Below, piece after piece: positions 20,579 to 28,860 of a stretch of DNA of 64,000 nucleotides. The stretch spans positions 2,604,001-2,668,000 of the forward strand of contig NZ_JAFBCR010000001.1 in assembly GCF_016907795.1 (NCBI RefSeq), read 5' to 3'. Each line of letters opens with the position of its first letter. Positions within the stretch are counted from its first letter, which is position 1. The stretch is from Kocuria palustris (GTDB lineage Bacteria > Actinomycetota > Actinomycetes > Actinomycetales > Micrococcaceae). The notes under the pieces were generated by a model. It ran no database searches. It was given only the letters and a program-made list of their open reading frames with translations, and was not told where the DNA came from. Position numbers and translations under genes: made by a program.

Positions 20579-21907
20579 TCAGTTCTCGAGCACGGTGGGG
20601 ATCGCGGCCTCGCCCTCGGAGAGGCGGGTGGCCGAGCGCGGGAGCTCCCGCACGGAGTCGGCGTGGCGCTGCCGGGCGCGCTGGACGCCCTGGGGGCCGG
20701 TCCAGCCGTCGACCAGCTCGCCTCCGCGCACGAAGTCCTGCATCAGGGGGCGGTCGTCGCCGTCGTCGGCGGGATCGTGGCCCACCCCCACGATCTCGTG
20801 GGTCGCGGTGCCGCGCGGATCCAGGCGGCGCAGCGCCGACTTGCGCCCGCCGACGGAGGTTTTGCCGGACGAGGCCTTGGCCACGGAGACGAGCTGCCCA
20901 TCGGTGCCCTCGCGGGCCACGAGCTTGTAGACCATGGAGGACGTGGGGGCCCCGGAGCCGGTGACCAGTCTGGTGCCCACGCCGTAGGAGTCCACGGGGG
21001 CAGCGGCCAGCGCGGCGATCGCGTACTCATCGAGATCGGAGGTCACGGTGATGCGCGTGTCGCGGTTTCCCAAGCTGTCGAGCAGGGCGCGCACGCGACC
21101 GGCCTGACCCACCAGGTCCCCGGAGTCCACGCGCACGGCCCCTAGCTGCGGACCGGCGAGCTCGACGGCCAGGCGCACCGCCTTCTCGACGTCGTAGGTG
21201 TCCACCAGCAGCGTGGTCCCCACGCCCATGGTCTCGAGCTGGGAGCGGAAGGCCGCCTCCTCGTCGTCGTGCAGCAGCGTGAACGCATGCGCCGAGGTGC
21301 CGACGGTCTTCAGGTCATAGCGGTAGCCGGCCTCGAGGTTGGAGGTCCCTGCGAAGCCCGCGATCACGGCCGCACGGGCGGCGGCCACGGCGGACTCCTC
21401 GGAGGCGCGGCGCGAGCCCATCTCCAGGCACGGGCGCTCGCCCGCGGCGGTGACCATGCGGGAGGCGGCGGAGGCCACGGCGGAGTCGTAGTTGAGCACC
21501 GAGAGCAGGTAGGTCTCCAGGATGCAGGCCTCGGCGAACGTGGACTCCACGCGCAGGATCGGCGAGTGCGGGAACCAGAGGTCGCCCTCGGCATAGCCGC
21601 TGATGTCGCCGGTGAAGCGGAAGTCCGCGAGCCACTCGAGAGTGGCGGCATCCACCACGCCGGTGCGCTCCAGGAAGGCCAGGCGGTCCTCGTCGAAGCG
21701 GAAGCTCGCCAGTCCCTCGAGGAAGCGCCCCGTGCCGGCCACGACGCCGTAGCGGCGTCCGGCGGGCAGGCGGCGGGAGAAGACCTCGAAGACGCTGCGC
21801 CGCTGCGCGGTGCCGTCGCGCAGGGCGGCCTGCAGCATGGTCAGCTCGTAGTGATCCGTCATCAGCGACGTCGGGGCGGGGGACCAGGTCCGGTTGCTCG
21901 ATTCCAC
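20579..21907 (-). CDS. pncB: nicotinate phosphoribosyltransferase
   Basis: PncB joins nicotinate to PRPP to give nicotinate mononucleotide in NAD salvage. The 442-residue protein shows TDHYELTML near the start, the segment around the regulatory histidine (GTSAHAF), VRVDSGDL and the C-terminal GVGTRLVTG. The frame is open far upstream, but the GTG at 21907 is chosen: a TACAGT -10 box sits 7 bases before it and the resulting N-terminus fits the family. The neighbours match the mycobacterial pncB-clpS order. Confidence 0.92.
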   Translation of the reverse strand: MESSNRTWSPAPTSLMTDHYELTMLQAALRDGTAQRRSVFEVFSRRLPAGRRYGVVAGTGRFLEGLASFRFDEDRLAFLERTGVVDAATLEWLADFRFTGDISGYAEGDLWFPHSPILRVESTFAEACILETYLLSVLNYDSAVASAASRMVTAAGERPCLEMGSRRASEESAVAAARAAVIAGFAGTSNLEAGYRYDLKTVGTSAHAFTLLHDDEEAAFRSQLETMGVGTTLLVDTYDVEKAVRLAVELAGPQLGAVRVDSGDLVGQAGRVRALLDSLGNRDTRITVTSDLDEYAIAALAAAPVDSYGVGTRLVTGSGAPTSSMVYKLVAREGTDGQLVSVAKASSGKTSVGGRKSALRRLDPRGTATHEIVGVGHDPADDGDDRPLMQDFVRGGELVDGWTGPQGVQRARQRHADSVRELPRSATRLSEGEAAIPTVLEN

Positions 21908-21914
21908 GCAGCCC

Positions 21915-21920
21915 ACTGTA
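21915..21920 (-). promoter_or_regulatory. -10 box of pncB-pncA, probably leaderless
   Basis: On the minus strand TACAGT precedes the GTG of pncB by 7 bases, with no ribosome binding site. Confidence 0.6.
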
Positions 21921-21987
21921 CTGGCCGCCCGCCGTGCGGTCCCGTCCCCGGGCATGGTCCTCATGATGCGCTGTCGGGACCGGTGCC

Positions 21988-21993
21988 TACGAT
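21988..21993 (+). promoter_or_regulatory. -10 box of clpS, near-leaderless
   Basis: TACGAT lies 10 bases before the ATG at 22004. An in-frame ATG at 21992 overlaps the box and is therefore rejected as the start. Confidence 0.5.
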
Positions 21994-22003
21994 GGGGCAC
22001 ATC

Positions 22004-22363
22004 ATGGAGCTCAGCACGAGAACCCGCACGCCTCTGACCAGCCTCGGACCGGATCTGGACGAGCGCCCGGAGGTCGACACCGCCCAGCGCACCGCCCTGG
22101 AGATCCCGTGGCACGTGGTGGTCTGGGACGATCCCGTGAATCTCATGTCGTGGGTGACCTGGGTCTTCCGCACGCACTTCGGCTTCTCGCAGGCCAAGTC
22201 CCACGCGCTGATGCTCGAGGTCCACGAGCGGGGCCGGGCGATCGTGGCCGAGGGCACTCTGGAGGAGGCCGAGCGCCATGTCGCCGCCCTGCACGGCTAT
22301 GGCCTGATGGCCACCTACGAGCGCGCAGGCGGAGGCCAGGACGCGGATGGGGTGCGCAGCTGA
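22004..22363 (+). CDS. clpS: ATP-dependent Clp protease adaptor ClpS
   Basis: ClpS delivers N-degron substrates to the Clp ATPase. The 119-residue protein has the typical core PWHVVVWDDPVNLMSWVTWV, including the DDPVN loop that binds N-terminal residues, and the helix with HALMLEVHERGRA. The gene is followed, with the stop overlapping the next start (TGATG), by a DUF2017 gene, a pairing also seen in mycobacteria. Confidence 0.93.
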   Translation: MELSTRTRTPLTSLGPDLDERPEVDTAQRTALEIPWHVVVWDDPVNLMSWVTWVFRTHFGFSQAKSHALMLEVHERGRAIVAEGTLEEAERHVAALHGYGLMATYERAGGGQDADGVRS

Positions 22364-22956
22364 TGGCGCACGGATTCCGCTCGGGGGCCCACGGCCTCTC
22401 CGCCCGGCTCTCCGCGGATGAGCGAGGGCTGCTGGTCAGGCTGTGCCAGGACATCATCGGCCTGCTCGAGCTCGAGCAGGCCGCTCCGGAGGCAGATCCG
22501 CTGGAGGCCCTGCTCGGCGGCGACGGTCCCGTCGAGGCGCCGCAGGATCCGGCGGTGGCGCGCCTGCTGCCTGCCGGCAGCCAGGATCCGGAGCAGGCGG
22601 AGGAGTTCCGCCGCTTCACCGACCGGTCCCTGCGCGAGCAGAAGGTCGCCTCGCTGCGCGCTGCGGCACTCGCCTTCGAGTCCGATCCCGTGCGCCTGAG
22701 CCCCGCGGCGGCCAGCGACGTCTCCCGGGCGCTCAACGACATCCGTCTGGTGCTCTCGACCCGGCTGGGGATCGACTCGGAGGCGGACGCCCGTCGGGTG
22801 GAGAAGGCCTCCGGGAAGAAGCCCAAGGACACCGAGACCTACATGGCCGTCGTCTACGGCTTCGTCTCGTGGCTGCAGGACTCGCTGATCCAGGCCATGC
22901 TGGTGGAGCTGCCGGAGGATGACGGGACGGACGATCAGCCGCCGCAGGGCCTCTGA
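22363..22956 (+). CDS. DUF2017 family protein
   Basis: This 197-residue, acidic, mostly helical protein belongs to DUF2017, an actinobacterial family of unknown function usually encoded right after clpS. It contains RFTDRSLREQKVASLRAA and the C-terminal segment YMAVVYGFVSWLQDSLIQAM. No catalytic motif or membrane segment is seen. The start overlaps the clpS stop, so the two proteins are made together and a role in Clp-linked proteolysis is a reasonable guess. Confidence 0.82.
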   Translation: MAHGFRSGAHGLSARLSADERGLLVRLCQDIIGLLELEQAAPEADPLEALLGGDGPVEAPQDPAVARLLPAGSQDPEQAEEFRRFTDRSLREQKVASLRAAALAFESDPVRLSPAAASDVSRALNDIRLVLSTRLGIDSEADARRVEKASGKKPKDTETYMAVVYGFVSWLQDSLIQAMLVELPEDDGTDDQPPQGL

Positions 22957-23045
22957 CCAGGGTGAGGACCCCGCATGAGTCATCGTGTGAAGTGATCTGC
23001 GTGACCTCGTCGGCGCGCGGTTCAGGCTGCTGAGCGGCACCGGTC

Positions 23046-23051
23046 TACCCT
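23046..23051 (+). promoter_or_regulatory. -10 box of murI, near-leaderless
   Basis: TACCCT lies 9 bases before the ATG at 23061 without a ribosome binding site. Confidence 0.5.
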
Positions 23052-23060
23052 GGGTGCCCT

Positions 23061-24056
23061 ATGCGCGAGATTCCGGGGAGCACAGAAGCGGCAGACGGAC
23101 CCGTCGAGGGTCCGTCGCCCGATGCTCCCATCGGCGTGTTCGATTCCGGCGTGGGCGGGCTGACGGTCGCCCGGGCGATCATCGACCAGCTGCCGGATGA
23201 GCGGATCGTCTACGTGGGCGACACCCTCAACGGCCCCTACGGTCCGCTGCCGATCGCCGAGGTCCGCGCCCACGCGCTGCGGATCATGGACGAGCTGGTG
23301 GACTCCGGGGTCAAGGTGCTGGTGATCGCCTGCAACACCGCCTCGGCGGCCGTCCTGCGCGATGCCCGGGAGCGCTACACGCGCGCCTACGGCATCCCCG
23401 TGGTGGAGGTCATCCAGCCGGCCGTGCGCCGGGCCGTGTCCTCCACGCGCAACGGCCGCATCGGCGTGATCGCCACCCAGGCCACCGTGGGCTCGCGGGC
23501 CTACGAGGACACCTTCGCGGCCGCTCCGCAGCTTGAGGTGCGCTCCGTGGCCTGCCCCCGGTTCGTGCCGTTCGTCGAGGCCGGGGTGACCACCGGTCCC
23601 GAGGTCCTCGAGACCGCTCAGGAGTACCTGCGTCCGCTGCAGGACTCCGGGGTGGACACCCTCGTGCTCGGCTGCACGCACTACCCGCTGCTCACCGGTG
23701 TGATCTCCTACGTCATGGGGGAGGCGGTCACGCTGGTCTCCTCTGCGGAGGAGACCGCCAAGGACGTCTACCGCGCACTGGTGCGCCATGACCTGGCGCG
23801 CGTCCAGCCGCCGCAGGAGCCCCACGAGTTCCTGGCCACGGGAGATCCGGAGCCCTTCCAGATCCTGGCCCGGCGCTTCCTGGGCCCGGAGGTCACGGCC
23901 GTGCGCCACGTGGGCTCGGTGGCCGAGCAGTTCCCCACGGGCTCGCTGTCCCAGGTGAGCTCGCAGATGCTCGCCGAGCACGCCGCCATGAAGGACCGCG
24001 CCTCCGCCGGTCCGTCCCCTGTCCGCGCCTCCGACGATGAAGGCCCCGTCTCATGA
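23061..24056 (+). CDS. murI: glutamate racemase
   Basis: MurI converts L- to D-glutamate for peptidoglycan. The 331-residue protein has [14 protein letters not shown] near the start and both catalytic cysteines, Cys91 (CNTAS) and Cys205 (LGCTHYPLL). It extends about 60 residues beyond the usual 265-275; the C-terminal tail is polar and probably disordered. The stop overlaps the next ATG as ATGA, and the order murI-MBL-rph-rdgB is shared with mycobacteria. Confidence 0.94.
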   Translation: MREIPGSTEAADGPVEGPSPDAPIGVFDSGVGGLTVARAIIDQLPDERIVYVGDTLNGPYGPLPIAEVRAHALRIMDELVDSGVKVLVIACNTASAAVLRDARERYTRAYGIPVVEVIQPAVRRAVSSTRNGRIGVIATQATVGSRAYEDTFAAAPQLEVRSVACPRFVPFVEAGVTTGPEVLETAQEYLRPLQDSGVDTLVLGCTHYPLLTGVISYVMGEAVTLVSSAEETAKDVYRALVRHDLARVQPPQEPHEFLATGDPEPFQILARRFLGPEVTAVRHVGSVAEQFPTGSLSQVSSQMLAEHAAMKDRASAGPSPVRASDDEGPVS

Positions 24057-24934
24057 TCCTGACCGTGATCGGCTGCACCGGCTCGTTCGCCGGCCCCGAT
24101 TCCCCTGCCTCCTGTTACCTGCTCACCGGAACCGATCATGAGGGTCGGACCTGGCGGGTGCTCATGGACCTCGGCAACGGGTCGCTGGGCGCGCTGCAGC
24201 GCCACATCGAGCTCTCGGAGATCGATGCCGTCCTGATCAGCCACCTTCACCCGGATCACTGCGTCGACCTGGCGGGGCTGCACGTGGCGGTGAAGTGGGA
24301 TCCGCGCGGCTGGGAGGCCGGCCCGGTCCCGGTCTGGGGCCCGGCCGGGATGATGGACTACATGGAGGCCGCCCACGTCCTGGACTCCGCGGAGACGATC
24401 GAGAACGAGTTCACGATCGGGCAGTGGGAGGACGGCCGGGCCGTGGAGATCGGCCCGTTCCGCGTCACCCCGCACCGGGTCGAGCACCCGGTCGAGGATC
24501 CGTTCGCGCTGCGCATCGAGTACGACGGAGCCGACGGCAACAGCGTGCTGACCTACTCCGGGGACAGCGACGCCTGCGAGGGCCTCACCGAGGCTGCCCG
24601 CAATGCCGATCTCTTCCTGTGCGAGGCCGCCTACCACGAGGGCCGCGACGCCTACCGGGGGATCCACCTCACGGGCCTGCGCGCCGGGCAGACCGCCGAC
24701 GACGCCGATGCCGATGAGCTGATGCTCACGCACCTGCCCGTGTGGAACTCGCCGACCCGTGCCGTCAGGGAGGCTGCCGAGGCCTTCACGGGTCCGATCT
24801 CGCTGGCTCAGCCGTCGACCTCGTACCGGATCGTGGCCGACATGGACCGCACCGCCGGTCGCGTCCTGGCCAGGGGCCGCTCGGTGCCGAGCACCACGAC
24901 CACCATGCGCGTGATCGACCCCAACACGCGCTGA
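24053..24934 (+). CDS. MBL-fold metallo-hydrolase
   Basis: The 293-residue metallo-beta-lactamase-fold protein carries the metal motif HLHPDH (His64, His66, Asp68, His69), TPHRVEHP and a later [11 protein letters not shown] with the bridging Asp. It resembles the M. tuberculosis protein Rv1339 in the same gene order, a member of the group that includes RNase Z-like and cyclic-nucleotide phosphodiesterases; Rv1339 has been linked to cAMP hydrolysis. Substrate here is not shown. The start overlaps murI by four bases. Confidence 0.82.
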   Translation: MILTVIGCTGSFAGPDSPASCYLLTGTDHEGRTWRVLMDLGNGSLGALQRHIELSEIDAVLISHLHPDHCVDLAGLHVAVKWDPRGWEAGPVPVWGPAGMMDYMEAAHVLDSAETIENEFTIGQWEDGRAVEIGPFRVTPHRVEHPVEDPFALRIEYDGADGNSVLTYSGDSDACEGLTEAARNADLFLCEAAYHEGRDAYRGIHLTGLRAGQTADDADADELMLTHLPVWNSPTRAVREAAEAFTGPISLAQPSTSYRIVADMDRTAGRVLARGRSVPSTTTTMRVIDPNTR

Positions 24935-24987
24935 GCTCCGCCACGGCTCGCCCGCCGAGCCGTTGGCCGCCGCCGCCCGCGCGCGGC

Positions 24988-24993
24988 TAGGCT
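24988..24993 (+). promoter_or_regulatory. -10 box of rph, probably leaderless
   Basis: TAGGCT lies 7 bases before the ATG at 25001, with no ribosome binding site. Confidence 0.6.
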
Positions 24994-25000
24994 GGGCGCC

Positions 25001-25777
25001 ATGACTTCCGAGGCTGAGACCCCCGCCGCATCCTCGTCCCCGAGCGGACCCCGAGCGGACGGACGCGCCGTCGACGAGCTGCGTCCCATCACCATCACGC
25101 GCGGCTGGTCCGCGCAGGCCGAGGGCTCGGCGCTGATCGAGTTCGGGCAGACTCGCGTGCTGTGCACCGCCTCGGTCACCGAGGGCGTTCCGCGCTGGCT
25201 GCGCGGCGAGGGCCGCGGCTGGGTCACCGCCGAGTACGCGATGCTTCCCCGGGCCACCGGCACGCGCTCGCAGCGCGAGTCGGTCAAGGGCAGGATCGGC
25301 GGCCGCACCCACGAGATCTCCCGGCTCATCGGCCGGTCGCTGCGCTCCGTGATCGACCTGAAGGCGCTCGGCGAGAACACCGTGGTCCTGGACTGCGATG
25401 TCCTCCAGGCGGACGGCGGCACCCGCACGGCATCGATCACCGGTGCCTATGTGGCGCTGAGCGAGGCCATGGGGTGGGCCCGGCGCCAGGGCCTGGTCAC
25501 CGGCGATCCGCTCACCGACTCCGTGGCCGCGGTCTCGGTCGGCATCATCGACGGCGTCCCCATGCTGGATCTGCCCTATGTCGAGGACGTCCGCGCCGAG
25601 ACCGACATGAACGTGGTCGTCACCGGCTCCGGGACCTTCGTGGAGGTCCAGGGCACTGCCGAGGGCGCCCCGTTCGATCGCAGCGAGCTCGACGGCCTCC
25701 TGGACCTGGCGGTTGCCGGATGCGCCGATCTGGCGAGGATCCAGACGGCCACGCTCGCGGAGGGCCGCGATGCCTGA
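25001..25777 (+). CDS. rph: ribonuclease PH
   Basis: RNase PH trims the 3' ends of tRNA precursors phosphorolytically. The 258-residue protein contains [18 protein letters not shown]-type [19 protein letters not shown] segment (here [13 protein letters not shown]), [20 protein letters not shown] and the C-terminal EGRD. It forms an operon with rdgB: its stop overlaps the rdgB start by eight bases. Confidence 0.95.
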   Translation: MTSEAETPAASSSPSGPRADGRAVDELRPITITRGWSAQAEGSALIEFGQTRVLCTASVTEGVPRWLRGEGRGWVTAEYAMLPRATGTRSQRESVKGRIGGRTHEISRLIGRSLRSVIDLKALGENTVVLDCDVLQADGGTRTASITGAYVALSEAMGWARRQGLVTGDPLTDSVAAVSVGIIDGVPMLDLPYVEDVRAETDMNVVVTGSGTFVEVQGTAEGAPFDRSELDGLLDLAVAGCADLARIQTATLAEGRDA

Positions 25778-26537
25778 GCAGCACGACCCCTCCCAGGCCA
25801 CCGCATCGACCGCCCCCAGTGCGGCCGTGGAATCCGCATCGGAGGACCCCGAGCCAGATCCGGACGCGTCCGCGGTATCCATCCCATCGGGCGCCCGCCT
25901 GGTCCTGGCCACGCACAACGCCGGCAAGCTCGCTGAGCTGCGGGCCATGATCGCAGCCGAGCTGCCCGGTCTGGACGTCGAGCGCGCCGTGGTGGACGCA
26001 GGCTCCCTGGGCCTGCCCGACGTCCGTGAGACCGGCACGACCTTCCAGGCCAACGCGCTGCTCAAGGCGCACGCGGCCGCCGAGGCCTCCGGCCTGCCTG
26101 CCGTGGCCGATGACTCCGGACTGGCCGTCGACGTCCTGCACGGCGCCCCGGGCATCTTCTCGGCACGCTGGGCGGGGCGCCACGGCGACGACACCGCCAA
26201 TCTCGAGCTCCTGCTGGCCCAGCTGGGCGATATCCCCGATGAGCACCGTGCCGCGGGCTTCGTGTGCGCCGCAGCTCTGGTGACCCCGGAGGGAGCCGAG
26301 CACCTCGAGTTCGGGCACCTGCGCGGCACGCTGCTGCACGAGCCGGTCGGCGACGGCGGCTTCGGCTACGACCCCGTCCTGCGCCCCGACGGCCTGGACG
26401 TCTCGTGCGCCCAGCTCGATCCGGAGCACAAGAACCGGATCAGCCACCGGGGACAGGCCATGGCCGCCCTGGCGCCGCACCTGGTCGCCCTGCTCTCCCA
26501 GGGCGCTCCCGCAGCGGAGCCCGGAGAGGAGCGCTGA
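25770..26537 (+). CDS. rdgB: RdgB/HAM1 non-canonical purine NTP pyrophosphatase
   Basis: This enzyme hydrolyses ITP, dITP and XTP to protect nucleic acids from deaminated purines. Motifs are clear: [12 protein letters not shown] (THNAGK 48-53), [23 protein letters not shown] and ISHRGQA. The 255-residue length includes an unusual Ser/Pro/Asp-rich N-terminal extension of about 38 residues before the conserved domain. The ATG at 25770 has GGAGGG upstream inside rph; a later start would remove the extension but shows no better site. Confidence 0.92.
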   Translation: MPEQHDPSQATASTAPSAAVESASEDPEPDPDASAVSIPSGARLVLATHNAGKLAELRAMIAAELPGLDVERAVVDAGSLGLPDVRETGTTFQANALLKAHAAAEASGLPAVADDSGLAVDVLHGAPGIFSARWAGRHGDDTANLELLLAQLGDIPDEHRAAGFVCAAALVTPEGAEHLEFGHLRGTLLHEPVGDGGFGYDPVLRPDGLDVSCAQLDPEHKNRISHRGQAMAALAPHLVALLSQGAPAAEPGEER

Positions 26538-26538
26538 G

Positions 26539-27408
26539 GTGGTCGCCCTGAGCATGAAGCGCATGCTCCCGTACGCCGATGTGGTGGATGCCGCGCTGCG
26601 CGAGATCGGAGAGCACCCGGATCCGAGCACGTGGCGGATCATCACGAGCGGGTCCGCGCACGTGGTCGTCGGGATCGACGACCGGCTGTGCGTGCGCATC
26701 GCCAAGAACCCGGCCGCCAAGCGCAGCCTGGCACGGCGCACCGAGGTCCTCTCCAGGCTGCCCGAGTACTCCTTCGCCACGCCGCGGCCGCTGAGCCGCG
26801 TGCACGGCAGCCGAGGCCACGGCGCGGTCGCCCTATCCTGGGTGCACGGCGAGCACCGCTGGGGCAGGGTGGACACCGCGGAGCTGATCTCGCTGCTCGA
26901 GCAGCTGTGGGCCACCGACACCGCACCGCTGGAGGCCTATCTGGACCGCCCTGGTCAGCATTGGGGCGGTCATCGTCGGCGTCGGATCATGCTCGACGAC
27001 GTCGTGCCGCGGCTGCTGCCGCGCAACCGCGAGCTGGCCCGGCACGCGATCCGGGATCTGGCCGAGCTGGAGACGGTGACTCCTCACCTCGTGCACTCGG
27101 ACCTGATGGGCCAGAACATGATCTGGTCCGGTGACGCGCTGGCCGGGGTGATCGACTGGGATCACGCGAGCCTGGGCGATCCGGCGCAGGACGTGGCCGC
27201 ACTGGCCTGCTCGTACGGCTGGCCCACCCTCGACGGCGCCCTGCCGCCCGAGATCCTGCACCGAGCCCGACTGCACGCACGGATCATGCCCATGCAGTCG
27301 GTGGCCTACACGCTGGTCCAGGATCTGGACACGGCGCAGGTCAATCAGGCCGTGGCTCGGGCCGATGAATGGATCGACACTCGTCTGCGAGCCCTGCTGC
27401 GCCGCTGA
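26539..27408 (+). CDS. aminoglycoside phosphotransferase (APH)-family kinase-like protein
   Basis: The 289-residue protein has the APH/choline kinase fold: an N-lobe (WRIITSGSAHVVVGID), the Brenner-type catalytic loop LVHSDLMGQNMIW (HSD with Asn downstream) and the metal motif VIDWDHASLGDPAQD. The family includes antibiotic, choline, homoserine and macrolide kinases; substrate cannot be assigned. The gene follows rdgB with no gap, so it may belong to the rph-rdgB operon. The GTG at 26539 follows GGAGAGGAG; an in-frame ATG at 26554 is possible. Confidence 0.78.
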   Translation: MVALSMKRMLPYADVVDAALREIGEHPDPSTWRIITSGSAHVVVGIDDRLCVRIAKNPAAKRSLARRTEVLSRLPEYSFATPRPLSRVHGSRGHGAVALSWVHGEHRWGRVDTAELISLLEQLWATDTAPLEAYLDRPGQHWGGHRRRRIMLDDVVPRLLPRNRELARHAIRDLAELETVTPHLVHSDLMGQNMIWSGDALAGVIDWDHASLGDPAQDVAALACSYGWPTLDGALPPEILHRARLHARIMPMQSVAYTLVQDLDTAQVNQAVARADEWIDTRLRALLRR

Positions 27409-27436
27409 GCCGGGTTGCGAGCCCAGCGGCGATCGC

Positions 27437-28723
27437 TCAGCCGGTCAGGCCGAGCAGCTGCACCCACCGCTGGCAGGCCTCTTCGATGACCTCCCGGGCC
27501 TCCAGCCGCCCGATCTGCTGAGCCTCCAGCGACGCACCGCCATGCGCGGCGGCGATCAAGGCCGCCGCCAGCGGTGCGCTGCCGCGGGCGTCCGAGCCCT
27601 GCTCCCGCTGGGCCGCGGCCACGGCCGTCTTCCAGAGCTCAGGCGCCGAGGCACCTGTCTGCTCGGCCTCCAGGGCGCAGCGCAGGCCGATGGCCAGCGT
27701 TCTGGACGACGTGTCCCGGTCCGGCCCGGCGCTGCTGCCAGCGGCGCCGGAGTCTGCCTGCCCCTGCGGGGTGTCGACGTCCTGTGCCACGCCCGCGGCG
27801 GTGTCCGGATCGCCTCCGTCGAGGACGGCCCGGAGCAGCTCGGAGGTGCCGCGGGTGGGACGGGTGAGCCGGCCCAGCACGTCCAGGGCGGACTCGGCGG
27901 CAGTGCGCACGGGCTCCTCCGAGCCCCGGCAGCCCTCGACCTGCGCGGCTTGGAGCATGAGCGCCAGCGCGGTCGCGGCCGTCTGCGCCTCGGCCCGTCC
28001 GTGGGTGATCGCGGCGGCATCGATGCTCAGCGGGGCGATCGAGCGCCAGCCCACGGGAAGCAGGCCGTAAGGGATCGAGCGGATCACCGCAGTCCGGTCC
28101 TGGGCCTCTGGGAGCACGGGGCGCTCGACCAGGCCCATGCTGCCGGTGAGCAGCGCTTCCAGCGTCTGGCCCTGGTGGCCGTGATCTGCGTGAAGCACCT
28201 GGTGGGCGTCGATCCAGCGCGGCAGCGGGGAGGGTGCGGACTCCGGCCATTCGACGTCCTGGGTGCGCAGCCAGCGCAGCTGCGCCAACCACTGGCAGGC
28301 GGTTTCATCGGCGGCCTCACCGGCCGAGGCCCATTCGATCGACTCGAGCAGCCCGTCCATCGTGTAGAGGCTCAGCTGGGTGTCGGCGCTGATCCGCAGC
28401 GGCTGAAGCTGGAGCGTCGTGGGACCGGAGACGGCTGCGGCGTCCGCGATGGTCGCCGCCGCTCCTCCAGAGGCCGCACCCGCACCGGGCGAGCCGCCCT
28501 GCGCGACGCCGGGCGACGGGATGCCGAGGACCTGGCCTCCTGCTGCGGTGCTGACGCCCTCGGGCGGGGCCGCAGGGGCCTGCGCGGGCTCGGGCTGCGC
28601 CGTCAGGGCGTCCCCCAGTGCCCCTGCGAGCATGATCGCGCGGACCCGATCGGCGATCCCGGGGAGATCTGCCGGGGTGCCCTGATCGGGCGAGAGCGCG
28701 GGCGAGGACGAGGATGCGGTCAT
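27437..28723 (-). CDS. degenerate ADP-ribosylglycohydrolase-like protein
   Basis: The 428-residue protein resembles the ADP-ribosylglycohydrolase (ARH/DraG) family. It shows the N-terminal helix IADRVRAIMLAGALGDALTA (23-42), ADTQLSLYTMDG (113-124) matching the TDDTQM region, and ITHGRAEAQTAATALAL matching the S/T-H-x-x-A region. The metal-binding acidic pairs look lost: one Asp of TDDT is missing, and the C-terminal GGDTDT site reads like DARGSAPLAAALIAA. An Ala/Pro/Gly-rich insert fills residues ~43-100. It may be a pseudo-enzyme or a binding protein. The ATG at 28723 is preceded by a TAGGAT box 6 bases away. Confidence 0.6.
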   Translation of the reverse strand: MTASSSSPALSPDQGTPADLPGIADRVRAIMLAGALGDALTAQPEPAQAPAAPPEGVSTAAGGQVLGIPSPGVAQGGSPGAGAASGGAAATIADAAAVSGPTTLQLQPLRISADTQLSLYTMDGLLESIEWASAGEAADETACQWLAQLRWLRTQDVEWPESAPSPLPRWIDAHQVLHADHGHQGQTLEALLTGSMGLVERPVLPEAQDRTAVIRSIPYGLLPVGWRSIAPLSIDAAAITHGRAEAQTAATALALMLQAAQVEGCRGSEEPVRTAAESALDVLGRLTRPTRGTSELLRAVLDGGDPDTAAGVAQDVDTPQGQADSGAAGSSAGPDRDTSSRTLAIGLRCALEAEQTGASAPELWKTAVAAAQREQGSDARGSAPLAAALIAAAHGGASLEAQQIGRLEAREVIEEACQRWVQLLGLTG

Positions 28724-28729
28724 GGCCCC

Positions 28730-28735
28730 ATCCTA
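28730..28735 (-). promoter_or_regulatory. -10 box, probably leaderless
   Basis: On the minus strand TAGGAT precedes the ATG at 28723 by 6 bases, without a ribosome binding site. Confidence 0.6.
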
Positions 28736-28792
28736 GAAGCGCTGGGACGCGCCCCGGCACGAGGCCCGCGGGGCCGCCCCGACGCTCGGCGC

Positions 28793-28798
28793 TAGGCT
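28793..28798 (+). promoter_or_regulatory. -10 box for the MFS gene
   Basis: TAGGCT lies 62 bases before the ATG at 28861; this gene keeps a leader and a CAGGAG ribosome binding site. It is divergent from the promoter at 28730. Confidence 0.5.
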
Positions 28799-28860
28799 GG
28801 GCGCCGAGCACCGCGCAGAGCCGGTGCCGTGAATCCGTCCGCACGACAGCCAGGAGCGCC

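Noticed and set aside
21269-21991. Plus-strand extension of clpS by 240 codons upstream
   Set aside because: It lies antisense to pncB; ClpS is a small protein and its promoter box lies at 21988.
27408-27437. Terminator in the 28-base gap between the APH-like gene and the ADP-ribosylglycohydrolase-like gene
   Set aside because: The gap is too short and holds no convincing stem; convergent transcription here may end inside coding sequence.
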